A stretch of DNA of 64,000 bases from Acidovorax sp. GBBC 1281 (lineage in GTDB: Bacteria; Pseudomonadota; Gammaproteobacteria; Burkholderiales; Burkholderiaceae_C): contig NZ_CP097269.1 in NCBI RefSeq assembly GCF_028473645.1, positions 2,684,001 through 2,748,000 of the forward strand. Reading direction: 5' to 3'. Below are positions 1-8,129 of this stretch, one piece after another; positions within the stretch are counted from its first letter, which is position 1; each line of letters starts with the position of its first letter. The notes under the pieces were generated by a model, which did not search any database, was not told where the DNA came from, and saw only the letters and a list, made by a program, of their open reading frames with translations. The position numbers and the translations under genes were made by a program.

Positions 1-1033
1 GGTACTGCACCGGCTGGGGAATGTAGCGCTCCGCACCGGACTTGATCCAGACCACCGGTTCGTTGGCACTGTTGCGCACGATGGCCTGCGCAGGCAGGAC
101 AAAGCCCTTGACCTGCTCGGTCAGCGAGGCCACGACGGTGACGGGCTGTCCGACCGCCAGCGGCAAGGCTGTGCCCGATGGCTCCGAGACGGCCCTGAAA
201 GTCATCGGCAGGACCCCATCACGCAGGCTGCGCGCAGCGCCGATCAGCTGCAGCTTGACGCCAGACACCCCTTGCAAGTGGGCCTGGCCGGTGCGCGTGG
301 GCAAGCCCGGGTCGGCCGTGGTGGCCTCCACCAGCACGCGTGCCGGGTCAATCACCTCGAACAAGACTTCGCGGGCCTCGACCACCTGGCCTTTGGTCAC
401 ATCGGCCCTGGCAATCACGCCGGACACCGGAGCCAGCAAGGGCTCTCGGGCGGCCAGGCTCGCTCCAATGCTCTTCTCGCGCGCCGTGAGGCTCTGCAGC
501 TCGGCACGTGCGGCCTCGATCTCCTTGCGCGGCACCGTGCCTTCAAGGGACTGCAGCCGCTGCACCCGCTGTGCAGCCAGCTCCCGGCTACTGCGCAACT
601 CGGCCTGCTGGGCCTGCTGGTTGGCCAGGGCATAGGGCTCGGCGTGGTGGGCCACATAGGCCAGCACCTCGCCCTGCCGCACGGTCTGTCCGGCAACCGG
701 TAGTCCACGCGGTCCCGCTTCGATGCGTCCCCCATGGACCGCCTGGACACGACCGCTCGCATTGGGGTCCACGACCACCCGGCCTGGCAACTCGATGGTG
801 GCTGCGGCCTGGGTTTCCGGGCTCAGTTGCGTGCGGATGCCCAGGCGCCGCTGGGCGAGCATCGGAACGTTGACACTGCCGTCCGGCAAACGCATCAACC
901 CGGATGCACTGACCGCCGTGGGTGCGTCCAGGTGTTCACCATTGGGGCCATGAGCCCCCGGCGCCGCGCTGGCAGACGATGTAAACACCGCCGTGATGAG
1001 CGCGATGGCGGACAGGCCGAGGACGTAACGCAT
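1..1033 (-). CDS. RND efflux periplasmic adaptor subunit, CzcB/CusB type (3' end outside window)
   Basis: The minus-strand frame is open from an ATG at 1033 to the window edge, so the C-terminus is missing. After a signal peptide (ending near SASAAPG) comes the motif GAHGPNGEHLD, then a membrane-fusion-protein core: a biotinyl-lipoyl half (QAVHGGRIEAGPRGLPVAGQ), a helical hairpin rich in Gln, Leu and Arg, and a second lipoyl half followed by beta-barrel sequence (REPLLAPVSGVIARADVTKG). The visible end, GAERYIPQPVQ, is typical of heavy-metal RND adaptors. By family knowledge it bridges the inner-membrane RND pump and the outer-membrane factor. It starts 32 bp after the upstream gene, with AAAGG before the ATG, and belongs to the same operon. 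CzcB-like fits better than CusB because CzcC- and CzcI-like genes lie upstream; the metal cannot be read from the sequence. Confidence 0.88.
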   Translation of the reverse strand, partial: MRYVLGLSAIALITAVFTSSASAAPGAHGPNGEHLDAPTAVSASGLMRLPDGSVNVPMLAQRRLGIRTQLSPETQAAATIELPGRVVVDPNASGRVQAVHGGRIEAGPRGLPVAGQTVRQGEVLAYVAHHAEPYALANQQAQQAELRSSRELAAQRVQRLQSLEGTVPRKEIEAARAELQSLTAREKSIGASLAAREPLLAPVSGVIARADVTKGQVVEAREVLFEVIDPARVLVEATTADPGLPTRTGQAHLQGVSGVKLQLIGAARSLRDGVLPMTFRAVSEPSGTALPLAVGQPVTVVASLTEQVKGFVLPAQAIVRNSANEPVVWIKSGAERYIPQPVQY

Positions 1034-1065
1034 GCCAGTTGCCTTTGTTTGTGCAAGGGGATAGG

Positions 1066-1698
1066 TCACAGCGCGCCTCCCTGGGGCGAAGTCCCTGCAG
1101 CCTTGGGCTTGCGCCCGAAGAACCAACCGACAGCTGCCAGGACGGCCAACGCCAAAGCGAGCCAGACGGTGCGGGACGGCCCGTGGGCGTGGCCGTCATC
1201 GTGAGCATGGCCGTTGGCATCGGTCGCTGCGCCTGCCACGGTGAGCGTGCCATCCAGCAGGTCGGTGTCATTGCCTGCGAGAACGCTCACCACCATGGGG
1301 TGATCGCCGGGCGCGGCCAGCGCCTTGAGCATGTTGGCGTCGTCGATGGCGTAGTCCCCCATGTCCGCATGGAACTTGGCTGGCGCCTTGAGATTCCCGC
1401 TCTCCACTTCAACCGTGGCGTTGAGCACGGGTTCGTTGGTGGCAAAACGGTTGATCAGGATGGAAAGCTCTCCACCCTGCAGTCGGCCTACCAACTCGAA
1501 AGCCTCCGAGCGGGCCTCAAAACTGGGCACCGGGCCGCTGTTGGCTCCTGCTTGGGTGGCTGCATCCAGATGCTCGCCGTTGGGCCCGTGTGCCCCTGGT
1601 GAGGCGAAGGCAGTCGTGTTTGTCAGCACCAGCACGGCAAAGCCCGCACCCAGCAATGGGCTGCGGTAACGGGAGGGGAATAGATTCAAGGGGTTCAT
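1066..1698 (-). CDS. Membrane-anchored CzcB-N-domain-like protein with His-rich linker
   Basis: This 210-residue protein has an N-terminal signal or anchor (about residues 10-33), then GAHGPNGEHLD, the same motif as near the N-terminus of the adaptor encoded next. A beta-rich domain follows (about 60-165; FELVGRLQGGELSILINRFA, then DLLDGTLTV) that resembles the N-terminal extension of long CzcB adaptors. A histidine cluster (HAHDDGHAHG, about 170-180) precedes one transmembrane helix and a short basic tail. Its ATG overlaps the stop of the czcC-like gene (ATGA, 1695-1698), so translation is probably coupled. Inferred role: periplasmic metal capture or hand-over to the efflux complex. A stand-alone copy of this domain is unusual. 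Confidence 0.75.
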   Translation of the reverse strand: MNPLNLFPSRYRSPLLGAGFAVLVLTNTTAFASPGAHGPNGEHLDAATQAGANSGPVPSFEARSEAFELVGRLQGGELSILINRFATNEPVLNATVEVESGNLKAPAKFHADMGDYAIDDANMLKALAAPGDHPMVVSVLAGNDTDLLDGTLTVAGAATDANGHAHDDGHAHGPSRTVWLALALAVLAAVGWFFGRKPKAAGTSPQGGAL

Positions 1699-2990
1699 GG
1701 AAGGATTCCGAGAGATTGCTGGAGACGGGCACGGGCCAGGCCCAGTGCCGCTTGCTGGCGCGCGAAACTGGCCTCGGCCTGGGTAGCGGCTGCGAACGCG
1801 CGCAACAACTCCGGCAGCGGGGTTTCTCCAGCCTTGAAAGACCGGTCGATGAGGGCGGCACGCTCTCGCAGCAGTACCGAGCGCTGGCGATCAGCCTCCC
1901 ATTGCTGCTCGGCCGTGTGCACCGCAGCCTGTGCCATCGCGGCGTCAGCAGCCAGACGCTCATCGGTTCGCTGTTTCGTGGTCAGCGCTACGTCCAGCTC
2001 GCTCAGTGCAGCCGCCTGCAGCGGCTGGTTCCGACTCGCTGTGCCCAGAGGAATCCGCAAACCGACCCCGATGCTGTTTTGCGCCGACTCGCCCCGGCCG
2101 GGGGTTTCTTGCCGGATGCGCAGCAAAAGCTCAGGGGGATCGCGCCGTGTGGCGGTCACCACATCCAGTCGCTTGCGAGCACGTTCCACCGCCAGTGCCG
2201 CGACACGCGCGTCTGGGTGCGTTTCAACGGAAAACTCCCGAGAATCGGAGGAGCCTGCGGCGGCGTCTGGTGAGGCATTGGCCTGCGCAAGGTCAGGCAC
2301 CAGGGCCAAACCTGTCAGCGTCGTCCATTGCATCGCACTGGCGTTCAGGCGTTGGCGAGCTGTCAGCTGCGCGGACTGCGCAGCCAGTGCCTCTGACTGG
2401 GCTGCAAGCCCATCCGCATGGGCCAGATCTCCCGCTTTGACACGGCGGCGCACGTCCTCGGAGATATCCTGCAGAGATCGCACCTGGGCGTCCGCCAGGT
2501 CGGCCTCGGCCTTTTGGGCGGCAATGCCCCAGGCGGCTTCGCGTACCAGCCCGGCGAAATGCAAGCGCCCCGCTTGAACGGCAGCTTGGGACAGATCTAC
2601 GTCCGCATTGACAGCCGCGCCACGGGCAGTGCGCTGTCCAGGCAACCACAGTGGCCAAGCCAGGCCGACCTCGGCCTCCCGGCGTCCAGCCGACGTTTGC
2701 CAACGGTCATCTCGGTAGGACAACTCCAGTGCCGGGGGAGCCGCCCACGGGCTGGAAATAGCTAACCGCTCGGCAGCAGCCCTCTGTGTCTGGCCCTCGG
2801 CTTCTCTTGCCTGCGCGGCACGCTGCCATGCGGCCTCCACCGCTTGCGCCAGTGTGGGAGCCACTGGCGATGCAGTGGTTGAAAGCAATGGGGCGGTGTT
2901 GGACTGCGCAAAAGCAGCACCAACGAGGGCGCAACTCAGAGCGCAGCCTGCGGCGTAACGCACCGAAAGCCCGGAATGAACAAAAATCAC
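1695..2990 (-). CDS. czcC: TolC-family outer-membrane factor, CzcC-like
   Basis: A 431-residue outer-membrane efflux protein. A signal peptide (cleavage near GAAFAQS) is followed by two long Gln/Ala/Arg-rich coiled-coil repeats, as in TolC barrels. Recognisable CzcC-type stretches include PPALELSYRDDRWQTSAGRR, EVGLAWPLWLPGQR and GVGLRIPLG, and the end RARLQQSLG. By family knowledge it forms the exit duct for metal ions pumped by CzcA through the adaptor. The start is GTG at 2988-2990 with AGGA just upstream, and no in-frame ATG fits better. It is followed with a 4-bp overlap by the CzcB-N-domain-like gene. The 124-bp gap upstream contains a strong hairpin. Confidence 0.87.
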   Translation of the reverse strand: MIFVHSGLSVRYAAGCALSCALVGAAFAQSNTAPLLSTTASPVAPTLAQAVEAAWQRAAQAREAEGQTQRAAAERLAISSPWAAPPALELSYRDDRWQTSAGRREAEVGLAWPLWLPGQRTARGAAVNADVDLSQAAVQAGRLHFAGLVREAAWGIAAQKAEADLADAQVRSLQDISEDVRRRVKAGDLAHADGLAAQSEALAAQSAQLTARQRLNASAMQWTTLTGLALVPDLAQANASPDAAAGSSDSREFSVETHPDARVAALAVERARKRLDVVTATRRDPPELLLRIRQETPGRGESAQNSIGVGLRIPLGTASRNQPLQAAALSELDVALTTKQRTDERLAADAAMAQAAVHTAEQQWEADRQRSVLLRERAALIDRSFKAGETPLPELLRAFAAATQAEASFARQQAALGLARARLQQSLGILP

Positions 2991-3076
2991 GTGATTCCTG
3001 ACCGATCAAAGGCGGTACACCAGGATCGTTGACGCATAAGCGCCTGATCGACAAGGTCTACCGCACCGATGAACAA

Positions 3077-3101
3077 CCTCGCTTTCGTGTGGAAAGCGAG
3101 G
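3077..3101. promoter_or_regulatory. Hairpin between czcI-like and czcC-like genes
   Basis: A perfect 10-bp inverted repeat (CCTCGCTTTC / GAAAGCGAGG) encloses a 5-nt loop. It lies 13 bp past the czcI-like stop and 87 bp before the czcC-like start. No U-run follows on the minus strand, so it is more likely an mRNA processing or stabilising element, or a partial attenuator, than a full terminator. Confidence 0.55.
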
Positions 3102-3114
3102 CGCTATGGGTGGA

Positions 3115-3471
3115 TCAGGAAATCAGTCGGGGAGGTCGTCGCAAACCGTCCAGATAGGGGGACGGGGTGACGGATTCGGCGGAGACGGCCGGTGCGGGCG
3201 AGCCGTCGAGGGGAAGCGACAGCTGGGGGAAGTGAAAAAGTGCTGCGGTCCCTGGCCCTGCTTCTGCCAGCATGTGCTGAATCGACTCCTGGGAGTCGTC
3301 CTGGTGCATCACACCATCTTCGTCATGATGGTGCGCGGCACCTTCCAAATGCATCTCGGCGTGTGCCACCTGAAAACCTCCTTCATGGTCGAACGCGACC
3401 GTCTGGCGGGCCGTTGCGAAGGCCTGGCAGAAGAAGGAGAGCAGCAAAATGACTGCGAGCAGTCGGCGCAT
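3115..3471 (-). CDS. CzcI-like small exported histidine-rich protein
   Basis: A 118-residue protein with a clear signal peptide (MRRLLAVILLLSFFCQAFAT). The mature part has a metal-binding look: AHAEMHLEGAAHHHDEDG and MHQDDSQESIQHM. The C-terminus has PYLDGLRRPPRL, similar to the Pro/Arg tail of CzcI-type proteins. The frame runs upstream to 3600, but that extension is low-quality basic sequence, and the ATG at 3471 places the signal peptide at the N-terminus. Position first in a czc operon and length both fit CzcI, a proposed periplasmic modulator of cobalt-zinc-cadmium resistance. The Cys/His motif of classic CzcI is not obvious, so the family assignment is tentative. Confidence 0.68.
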   Translation of the reverse strand: MRRLLAVILLLSFFCQAFATARQTVAFDHEGGFQVAHAEMHLEGAAHHHDEDGVMHQDDSQESIQHMLAEAGPGTAALFHFPQLSLPLDGSPAPAVSAESVTPSPYLDGLRRPPRLIS

Positions 3472-3726
3472 TGAATGGTTAGCAGGCGATTGAGAACTGG
3501 TCGCAATGATAGCCGCAGACTGCGGTTCCCTTCCAGAAACCCACATCCGGTACTTGGTGTACCTAGACCGTACAGGCATGTGCCGAGGGCGCCGCTTCAC
3601 TAGTGCGGTAGCCCTCCATACAGGCGGCTCCAGCGGTCATCGCCAACACTGCGAACGCAATACGCCAGCGAGTTGGCGATTCGCCGCAAGAGCCAGGCAG
3701 CGCGTGAGCGCGGGCCCACTGCAGCG

Positions 3727-5052
3727 TCACGATGGAGTCCCCGGCGAGATATCGGACCTATCTTTCTGGGAAAGGCGTGTGGCCAAAATTTTGTCGATGG
3801 TCTTGCCATCCATGTCCACCACCTCCAGCTTCCAGCCTTCCCATTCCACACTGTTCGTCACCCCTGGCAAGGACCCAGTGAGCAGCATCACCATGCCGCT
3901 GAGCGTGTGGTAGCGGCCGCGCTCTTCTTCGGGCACCGTGTCCAGGTTCAGGCGGTCCTTCAGCTCTGGCACGGGGATATGGCCGTCCAGCAGCCAGCTG
4001 CCGTCCTCGCGCTGCAGCGCCCACGAGGTCTCGGGGTCGCGCGGCTGGAACTCGCCGGTAATGGCCTCGATGAGGTCCTGCAGCGTCACGATGCCCTGCA
4101 CCTCGCCGTACTCGTCGATCACAAACGCCATGTGCACGTCCGACAGGCGGAAGTTATCCAGCAGTTCCATGCCGGTGATGGTTTCAGGCACGTACAGGGC
4201 CGTCTGCAGCGGCTGGTCGGCCAATCCGCCGCGCGCCTTGTCGCGCAAGGTGCGGGACAGCCACTGGCGTGCGTTGATCACCCCCAGGATGTTGGCCATG
4301 CCGCCGCGCACGACCGGGAAGCGCGCGTGGTCGGATTCTTCGATGCGTCGGAGGTTGTCTTCAAACGGGGCATCGATGTCCAGACACACCACATCCCCGC
4401 GCGGCACCATCAGCGACCCGATCTGGCGGTCGTCCAGCCGGAACACGTTGCGCACCATGGTGTGCTCGTGCGACTCGATCACACCGGCCGTCGTGCCTTC
4501 CACGAGCATGGCGTGGATCTCTTCTTCGGTCACCGGGCTGCCGCTGGTTTCCTTCACGCCCAAGAGGCGCAGCAGCGTGCGCGTGGACGTGGACAGCAGC
4601 AGCACGAACGGCTTGGTCGCCAGCGCCAGGAAGTTGATGGGCCGCGCCACCAGGCGGGCAAAGGTCTCGGGGTACGACTGGCCGATGCGCTTGGGCACCA
4701 GTTCGCCCACCACGATCGAGAAGTACGTGATCAGTACCACCACCAAGCCGGTGGCGGCATAGTTGCCGTAGGGCTGGGGCATGCCCAGCGAGTAGAGCCA
4801 CGATGCCAGCGGCGCAGCCAGCGCGGCCTCGCCGACGATACCGTTGAGCACGCCGATGGACGTGATGCCGATCTGGATGGTGGAGAGAAAACGCGTGGGG
4901 TCTTCACCCAGCTTCACGGCAGCGGCAGCGCCGCTATCGCCCTCATCAATCAGCTTTTGCAACCGGACTTTGCGGGCCGTGACCAGAGCGATCTCTGACA
5001 TGGCAAACAATCCGTTCAGGAGGATCAAGGCGAAAAGTATGGCAATTTCCAT
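3727..5052 (-). CDS. CNNM/CorC (hemolysin C) family membrane protein with CBS pair
   Basis: A 441-residue protein. The DUF21/CNNM transmembrane domain (about residues 1-190: EIAILFALILLNGLFAMSEI, then GELVPKRIGQSYPE) is followed by two CBS domains (about 210-340: MVPRGDVVCLDI, ARFPVVRGG, FVIDEYGEVQGIVTLQDLIE). A C-terminal CorC_HlyC transporter-associated domain (about 355-430: GSWLLDGHIPVPELKDRL, then LEVVDMDGKTIDKI) completes it. The family is linked to magnesium/cobalt homeostasis at the inner membrane. The start is the ATG at 5052; the longer frame to 5208 adds non-family sequence. It is transcribed alone, and whether it works with the czc genes is unknown. Confidence 0.9.
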   Translation of the reverse strand: MEIAILFALILLNGLFAMSEIALVTARKVRLQKLIDEGDSGAAAAVKLGEDPTRFLSTIQIGITSIGVLNGIVGEAALAAPLASWLYSLGMPQPYGNYAATGLVVVLITYFSIVVGELVPKRIGQSYPETFARLVARPINFLALATKPFVLLLSTSTRTLLRLLGVKETSGSPVTEEEIHAMLVEGTTAGVIESHEHTMVRNVFRLDDRQIGSLMVPRGDVVCLDIDAPFEDNLRRIEESDHARFPVVRGGMANILGVINARQWLSRTLRDKARGGLADQPLQTALYVPETITGMELLDNFRLSDVHMAFVIDEYGEVQGIVTLQDLIEAITGEFQPRDPETSWALQREDGSWLLDGHIPVPELKDRLNLDTVPEEERGRYHTLSGMVMLLTGSLPGVTNSVEWEGWKLEVVDMDGKTIDKILATRLSQKDRSDISPGTPS

Positions 5053-5258
5053 GATGGAGTTCTTTGAGGTTAGGTACTGGCGCATCCACAGATGCATGCG
5101 TGAACAGCAATGCCTGTACCGAGGGAATTCAAACGGAAGTGGTGATTGATTCAGCGCGCAAGCATTCGCTGGGGCGACGCCCAGGTGGTTGCAGCTGACC
5201 AATGGCATAGGGGGCCGTGTGACATGTGGCCCCGCGCGTTACCTGCGCGCGCAGATGA

Positions 5259-5600
5259 TCAAGCGACGAGGCCTGACACCTTCGGCGGTTTGTGAGGGGG
5301 ATCCTTGATCGCGGATGGCGCTTTGTTTATGCGCAGTGGGACCGCGGCGACAGGATTGGCAGTGTACGAGGTGAGCGGAGCGCGCGGCTCCAACTGGTCT
5401 GGAAGTTCACCCTTGTCGTCCATCAAGGCGTGATCGTCCGCATCGGAGAATGCGACGGGGATCCCTGATCCAGCATTCAGACTGTGCTCAGTCGGCCCTT
5501 GGTCGTGAGAGAGCGTAAATGCCGGATTCAAACCGGCAGCAGAAAACCCCACGCACAGGAGAAAGTGGAAAATCAGAACCGCAATGAAGCGCCGTGGCAT
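5259..5600 (-). CDS. Small exported hypothetical protein
   Basis: A 113-residue protein not recognised as a named family. It has a convincing signal peptide (IAVLIFHFLLCVGFSAAG). The mature part contains His/Asp-rich sequence (SHDQ, DADDHALMDDKGE) and ends in a Pro/Lys-rich tail (KDPPHKPPKVSG). Size, export signal, acidic/His middle and Pro-rich tail recall the CzcI-like protein at 3115-3471, so it may be another small metal-resistance accessory protein. This is inference from composition and proximity. It has its own ATG at 5600 and lies just outside the island genes that follow. Confidence 0.55.
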   Translation of the reverse strand: MPRRFIAVLIFHFLLCVGFSAAGLNPAFTLSHDQGPTEHSLNAGSGIPVAFSDADDHALMDDKGELPDQLEPRAPLTSYTANPVAAVPLRINKAPSAIKDPPHKPPKVSGLVA

Positions 5601-5625
5601 CGTGGGTGAATTATAGGGACGGTGG

Positions 5626-6159
5626 CTACCCCAGATTCTTGCTCCATCTCCGAATGCGTGTTGTCAGGCGCTTGCACTCATCCTTCGTGAGTGGCATTGC
5701 ATCCACCAGATCCAAAGCCTGCTGAGTCTTGACATGACCATGCCTGAGCAACGCCTGGCAGAACATCTGATCCTTCTCGCGTGCGGCTGCCGCCTTGGAC
5801 AAGAACAGATCTACGACGTCCAAGCACCAACCAATACGGCTGTCGGTGTTTCCGTTCTGAATCTTCCACAGACGGGTCTGCCATCCCTCGGGCAAGACGG
5901 CTGTCTCCGGGCCTACTCCCTGTGCGTAGAAACCATGGACTCGGTGAAACTCTGAACCTTCTCCAATGTTCCCGTCGATCTTGTCGGCCAACTCAGGGGC
6001 ATTGCGCGGGTAAATGTCCGCTTCCGCCGACATTTTGAACTCAGGCTCTGGATACGGAATCTGGCCCAGGATTGACTGGCTTCCAACAATCACGAACTCG
6101 TATTCGTTGGTGATGGTGGCGCTGGCGCGGATGAGGTGCTCCAGTTCGTGGCGGTTCAA
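5626..6159 (-). CDS. Nucleotidyltransferase-fold protein (DUF6036-like), likely toxin of a TA pair
   Basis: A 177-residue protein. The N-terminus LEHLIRASATITNEYEFVIV leads into GSQSILGQ, the glycine-serine motif of minimal nucleotidyltransferases. MSAEADIYP (about residues 43-51) supplies acidic residues in the place of the D/E-x-D metal site. A helical C-terminal half follows. This matches DUF6036-type nucleotidyltransferases, relatives of AbiEii-like toxins. The start is TTG at 6159, whose last two bases lie in the TGA stop of the XRE gene (TTGA overlap); the family-like N-terminus begins exactly there, so coupled translation is likely. Proposed role: NMP-transferring toxin held in check by the XRE partner. 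The biochemical target is unknown. Confidence 0.72.
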   Translation of the reverse strand: MNRHELEHLIRASATITNEYEFVIVGSQSILGQIPYPEPEFKMSAEADIYPRNAPELADKIDGNIGEGSEFHRVHGFYAQGVGPETAVLPEGWQTRLWKIQNGNTDSRIGWCLDVVDLFLSKAAAAREKDQMFCQALLRHGHVKTQQALDLVDAMPLTKDECKRLTTRIRRWSKNLG

Positions 6160-6824
6160 CTTGGAGCCCCCTTGCCCAGCACGATTCCTTTCTTGAGTTT
6201 GGAGATTTCGGCAAGGATCCTCATACGCTCAGCGGTCGGCAGTACAGGCGTCAGAGGCGAAGCCTGACGTAGCTCTTGGGCATGCCGGGTCCTACCCAAA
6301 GCCTTGCTCCATTTGCCCTGTTCAAGAATGTCCTTCCATTCCAACCATAGGCCTGCAGAACGCTGATTGCCGGAGCCGAGCCACGTATCGAGGGTCTGTT
6401 TTGCCTCCCGCAGCAGCAACGGGTGCGAGCGCACGTACTTGACCGCCTCCTCGTGCAGCACCAAGCTCTGCAAATCCTGTGCGTTATGACGCGTGTTGTC
6501 CGTAGATACCGTCACCTGCACCTGAGGCGCGCTACGTAACGACCGTGCTGCCGCCGAGTCGGCCGGCGCCGGGTGGATCACATCACCTGCCAGCAGGGCC
6601 AAATCTGCGCCAATGCCCAACTCGGACATGACACGCAAGTACGTCCCGATGGAAGGAGCAGGATCACCCGCCTCGACGGCACTGAGCGTCGTGCGTGAAA
6701 TCCCCACACGCCTGGCCATTTCTACAGCGCTCAACTTGCGCGCCTTGCGCAGACGGCGCAGCCTGTCGCCTAACTGAAGTAGCAATTGGCGCTGGAGTAC
6801 GGAAGAGCTTTCCTGTGAATTCAT
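6156..6824 (-). CDS. XRE-family helix-turn-helix regulator, likely antitoxin
   Basis: A 222-residue protein. The N-terminal Cro/C1-type HTH (about residues 16-60: LGDRLRRLRKARKLSAVEMA, then GISRTTLSAVEAGDPAPSIG) is clear. A linker and a C-terminal helical part (about 110-222) follow without a named domain. It is the first gene of a two-gene unit with the nucleotidyltransferase, with which it overlaps. By analogy with XRE/nucleotidyltransferase modules it should bind its own promoter, and a perfect palindrome with TTTGTCCA/TGGACAAA arms lies 31-52 bp upstream. It sits next to the tnpS-like gene, where Tn3-family transposons often carry toxin-antitoxin pairs. Confidence 0.78.
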   Translation of the reverse strand: MNSQESSSVLQRQLLLQLGDRLRRLRKARKLSAVEMARRVGISRTTLSAVEAGDPAPSIGTYLRVMSELGIGADLALLAGDVIHPAPADSAAARSLRSAPQVQVTVSTDNTRHNAQDLQSLVLHEEAVKYVRSHPLLLREAKQTLDTWLGSGNQRSAGLWLEWKDILEQGKWSKALGRTRHAQELRQASPLTPVLPTAERMRILAEISKLKKGIVLGKGAPS

Positions 6825-6854
6825 ATGTTCACTGTTTTACTCAAAATTGAATAT

Positions 6855-6876
6855 TTTGTCCAATATTATGGACAAA
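6855..6876. promoter_or_regulatory. Palindromic operator upstream of the XRE gene
   Basis: Perfect 8-bp arms TTTGTCCA and TGGACAAA are separated by 6 bp (ATATTA). The site lies 31-52 bp before the XRE start, in an AT-rich stretch. On the minus strand TTGTCC or TTGGAC inside it could serve as a -35 box, so a bound dimer would block the promoter. Autorepression by the XRE protein is inferred from position. Confidence 0.65.
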
Positions 6877-6920
6877 TGCATGCTGGATGCGAGTCGGTCA
6901 TGTGAGAGGCAACGCAAGAC

Positions 6921-8129
6921 TCAAGGCGACGACCATCCCACCCTGTGTTCTCTGGAAGTGAGATCGTGGCGCGCATCATCTTCGGTGTGCACATAGATGC
7001 TGGTGGTGGCGATGTTTGCATGGCCAAGGTTGTCGCGCACAGCTTTCAGATCCATGTTGTCGCTCTGGTGGGTGCCGGCCGTATGGCGTATCCAGTGTGC
7101 GGAGGCCTGCTCTACATGGGCAGCTGCCGCCTCATGGTCGGGTCCGAGGGCCCGCAAGCGAGTTGCGGTATCTCGAAAGACGCTCTTGACAAGCTCATGC
7201 ACGGCACTGCGTCCCATAGGCTTGGCCCCACCAATAAGCGGCAAAAGCAGTGGAAGCGCGTCGCCTTCGCGCGGAAGCGAGGCCAAGTCGTTCGCCTTGC
7301 GGTATCGCATCAACTCTGATATCAGCTCATCAGTTGCTGGGATCACTCTGGCTTTTTCTCCCTTGCCTCGAATTTCGAGCCACCAGCGCTCACGTCCATC
7401 AGCGCCACGGCGCCAGTAAAAGTCGCCCATGGAGTTGTTGCAGACCTCAGAAATCCGCAGGCCCCCGATGTAGAGAAGCGTGAAGAGCCATCGGTATCGG
7501 GCCGCCTGGAGGGCAAGGCGAGGTGTGCCGGTTGACAGAGACTCAATCGTTGCGCGCACTTGCGCCCAGTGCTCATGAGGCAGGAACCTGCTGGTCTTGG
7601 TGGGTCGTACCACGGCCTTGCGGCGCCGCAAGGCAAGGGGATTACCCGCGAGATACCCGGCTTGAACCAGCCAATTGAAGAGACTATTGAGGATCGACAG
7701 TGCCTGGCGCTGGCTCTGCCGGTCCAACGGCTTGGCGAACGGACGCCAGTGGGGCGAAGACCTCGGTGCCTTCTGAGCGACCTGCATGACCCATAGACCA
7801 ACCGGTTGGGGATCTTCCAAAAAGGACTCGTAGGCCAGAAAGTCCTCATGGGTCAGATCGGACAGGGCCTTCCCGTGCTGATGCACACACCAAAGCAGCA
7901 GCCTTTCTGCCTCCTTGCGATAGCTGGCCAGAGTGGCGGGGGAATCTTTGTAGCGCGCCAGCCAAGCCAAAACCGCCGACCGATCGTCATTGGCCGCGAC
8001 CTGAGGCAGGCCCTGAGCCCGATTGCGTCCACGCTCTCCAGACAGATGAAGGGGGAGCACCAAGCCCTCCAAAGGCTCAAGATGCGAAAAAACTGGCGCT
8101 GCGACGATCAAACTGCTCATTGGCGGCAT
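6921..8129 (-). CDS. tnpS: Tyrosine site-specific recombinase, TnpS-like resolvase of a Tn4651-type transposon
   Basis: A 402-residue phage-integrase-family recombinase. An N-terminal SAM-like core-binding domain (about residues 50-165) precedes a catalytic domain with all expected residues: R225 (GGLRISEV), K257 (RGKGEKAR), H345 and R348 (AHWIRHTAGT), H370 (NLGHANI) and Y379 (TSIYVHTEDD). It is divergent from a KfrA/TnpT-like gene with an 81-bp AT-rich gap, which is the arrangement of the tnpS-tnpT cointegrate resolution system of Tn4651-type Tn3 transposons. By that comparison it would act at a site in the gap. Alternatives are an integrase of another integrative element. The start is the ATG at 8129; an internal Met at 8120 is also possible. 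No tnpA is present in the window. Confidence 0.85.
   Translation of the reverse strand: MPPMSSLIVAAPVFSHLEPLEGLVLPLHLSGERGRNRAQGLPQVAANDDRSAVLAWLARYKDSPATLASYRKEAERLLLWCVHQHGKALSDLTHEDFLAYESFLEDPQPVGLWVMQVAQKAPRSSPHWRPFAKPLDRQSQRQALSILNSLFNWLVQAGYLAGNPLALRRRKAVVRPTKTSRFLPHEHWAQVRATIESLSTGTPRLALQAARYRWLFTLLYIGGLRISEVCNNSMGDFYWRRGADGRERWWLEIRGKGEKARVIPATDELISELMRYRKANDLASLPREGDALPLLLPLIGGAKPMGRSAVHELVKSVFRDTATRLRALGPDHEAAAAHVEQASAHWIRHTAGTHQSDNMDLKAVRDNLGHANIATTSIYVHTEDDARHDLTSREHRVGWSSP

Noticed and set aside
3029..3160. Short plus-strand reading frame (TTG start, about 43 codons) between czcI-like and czcC-like genes with protein-like composition
   Set aside because: It spans the hairpin and runs antisense into the CzcI-like gene; no ribosome site or recognisable family.
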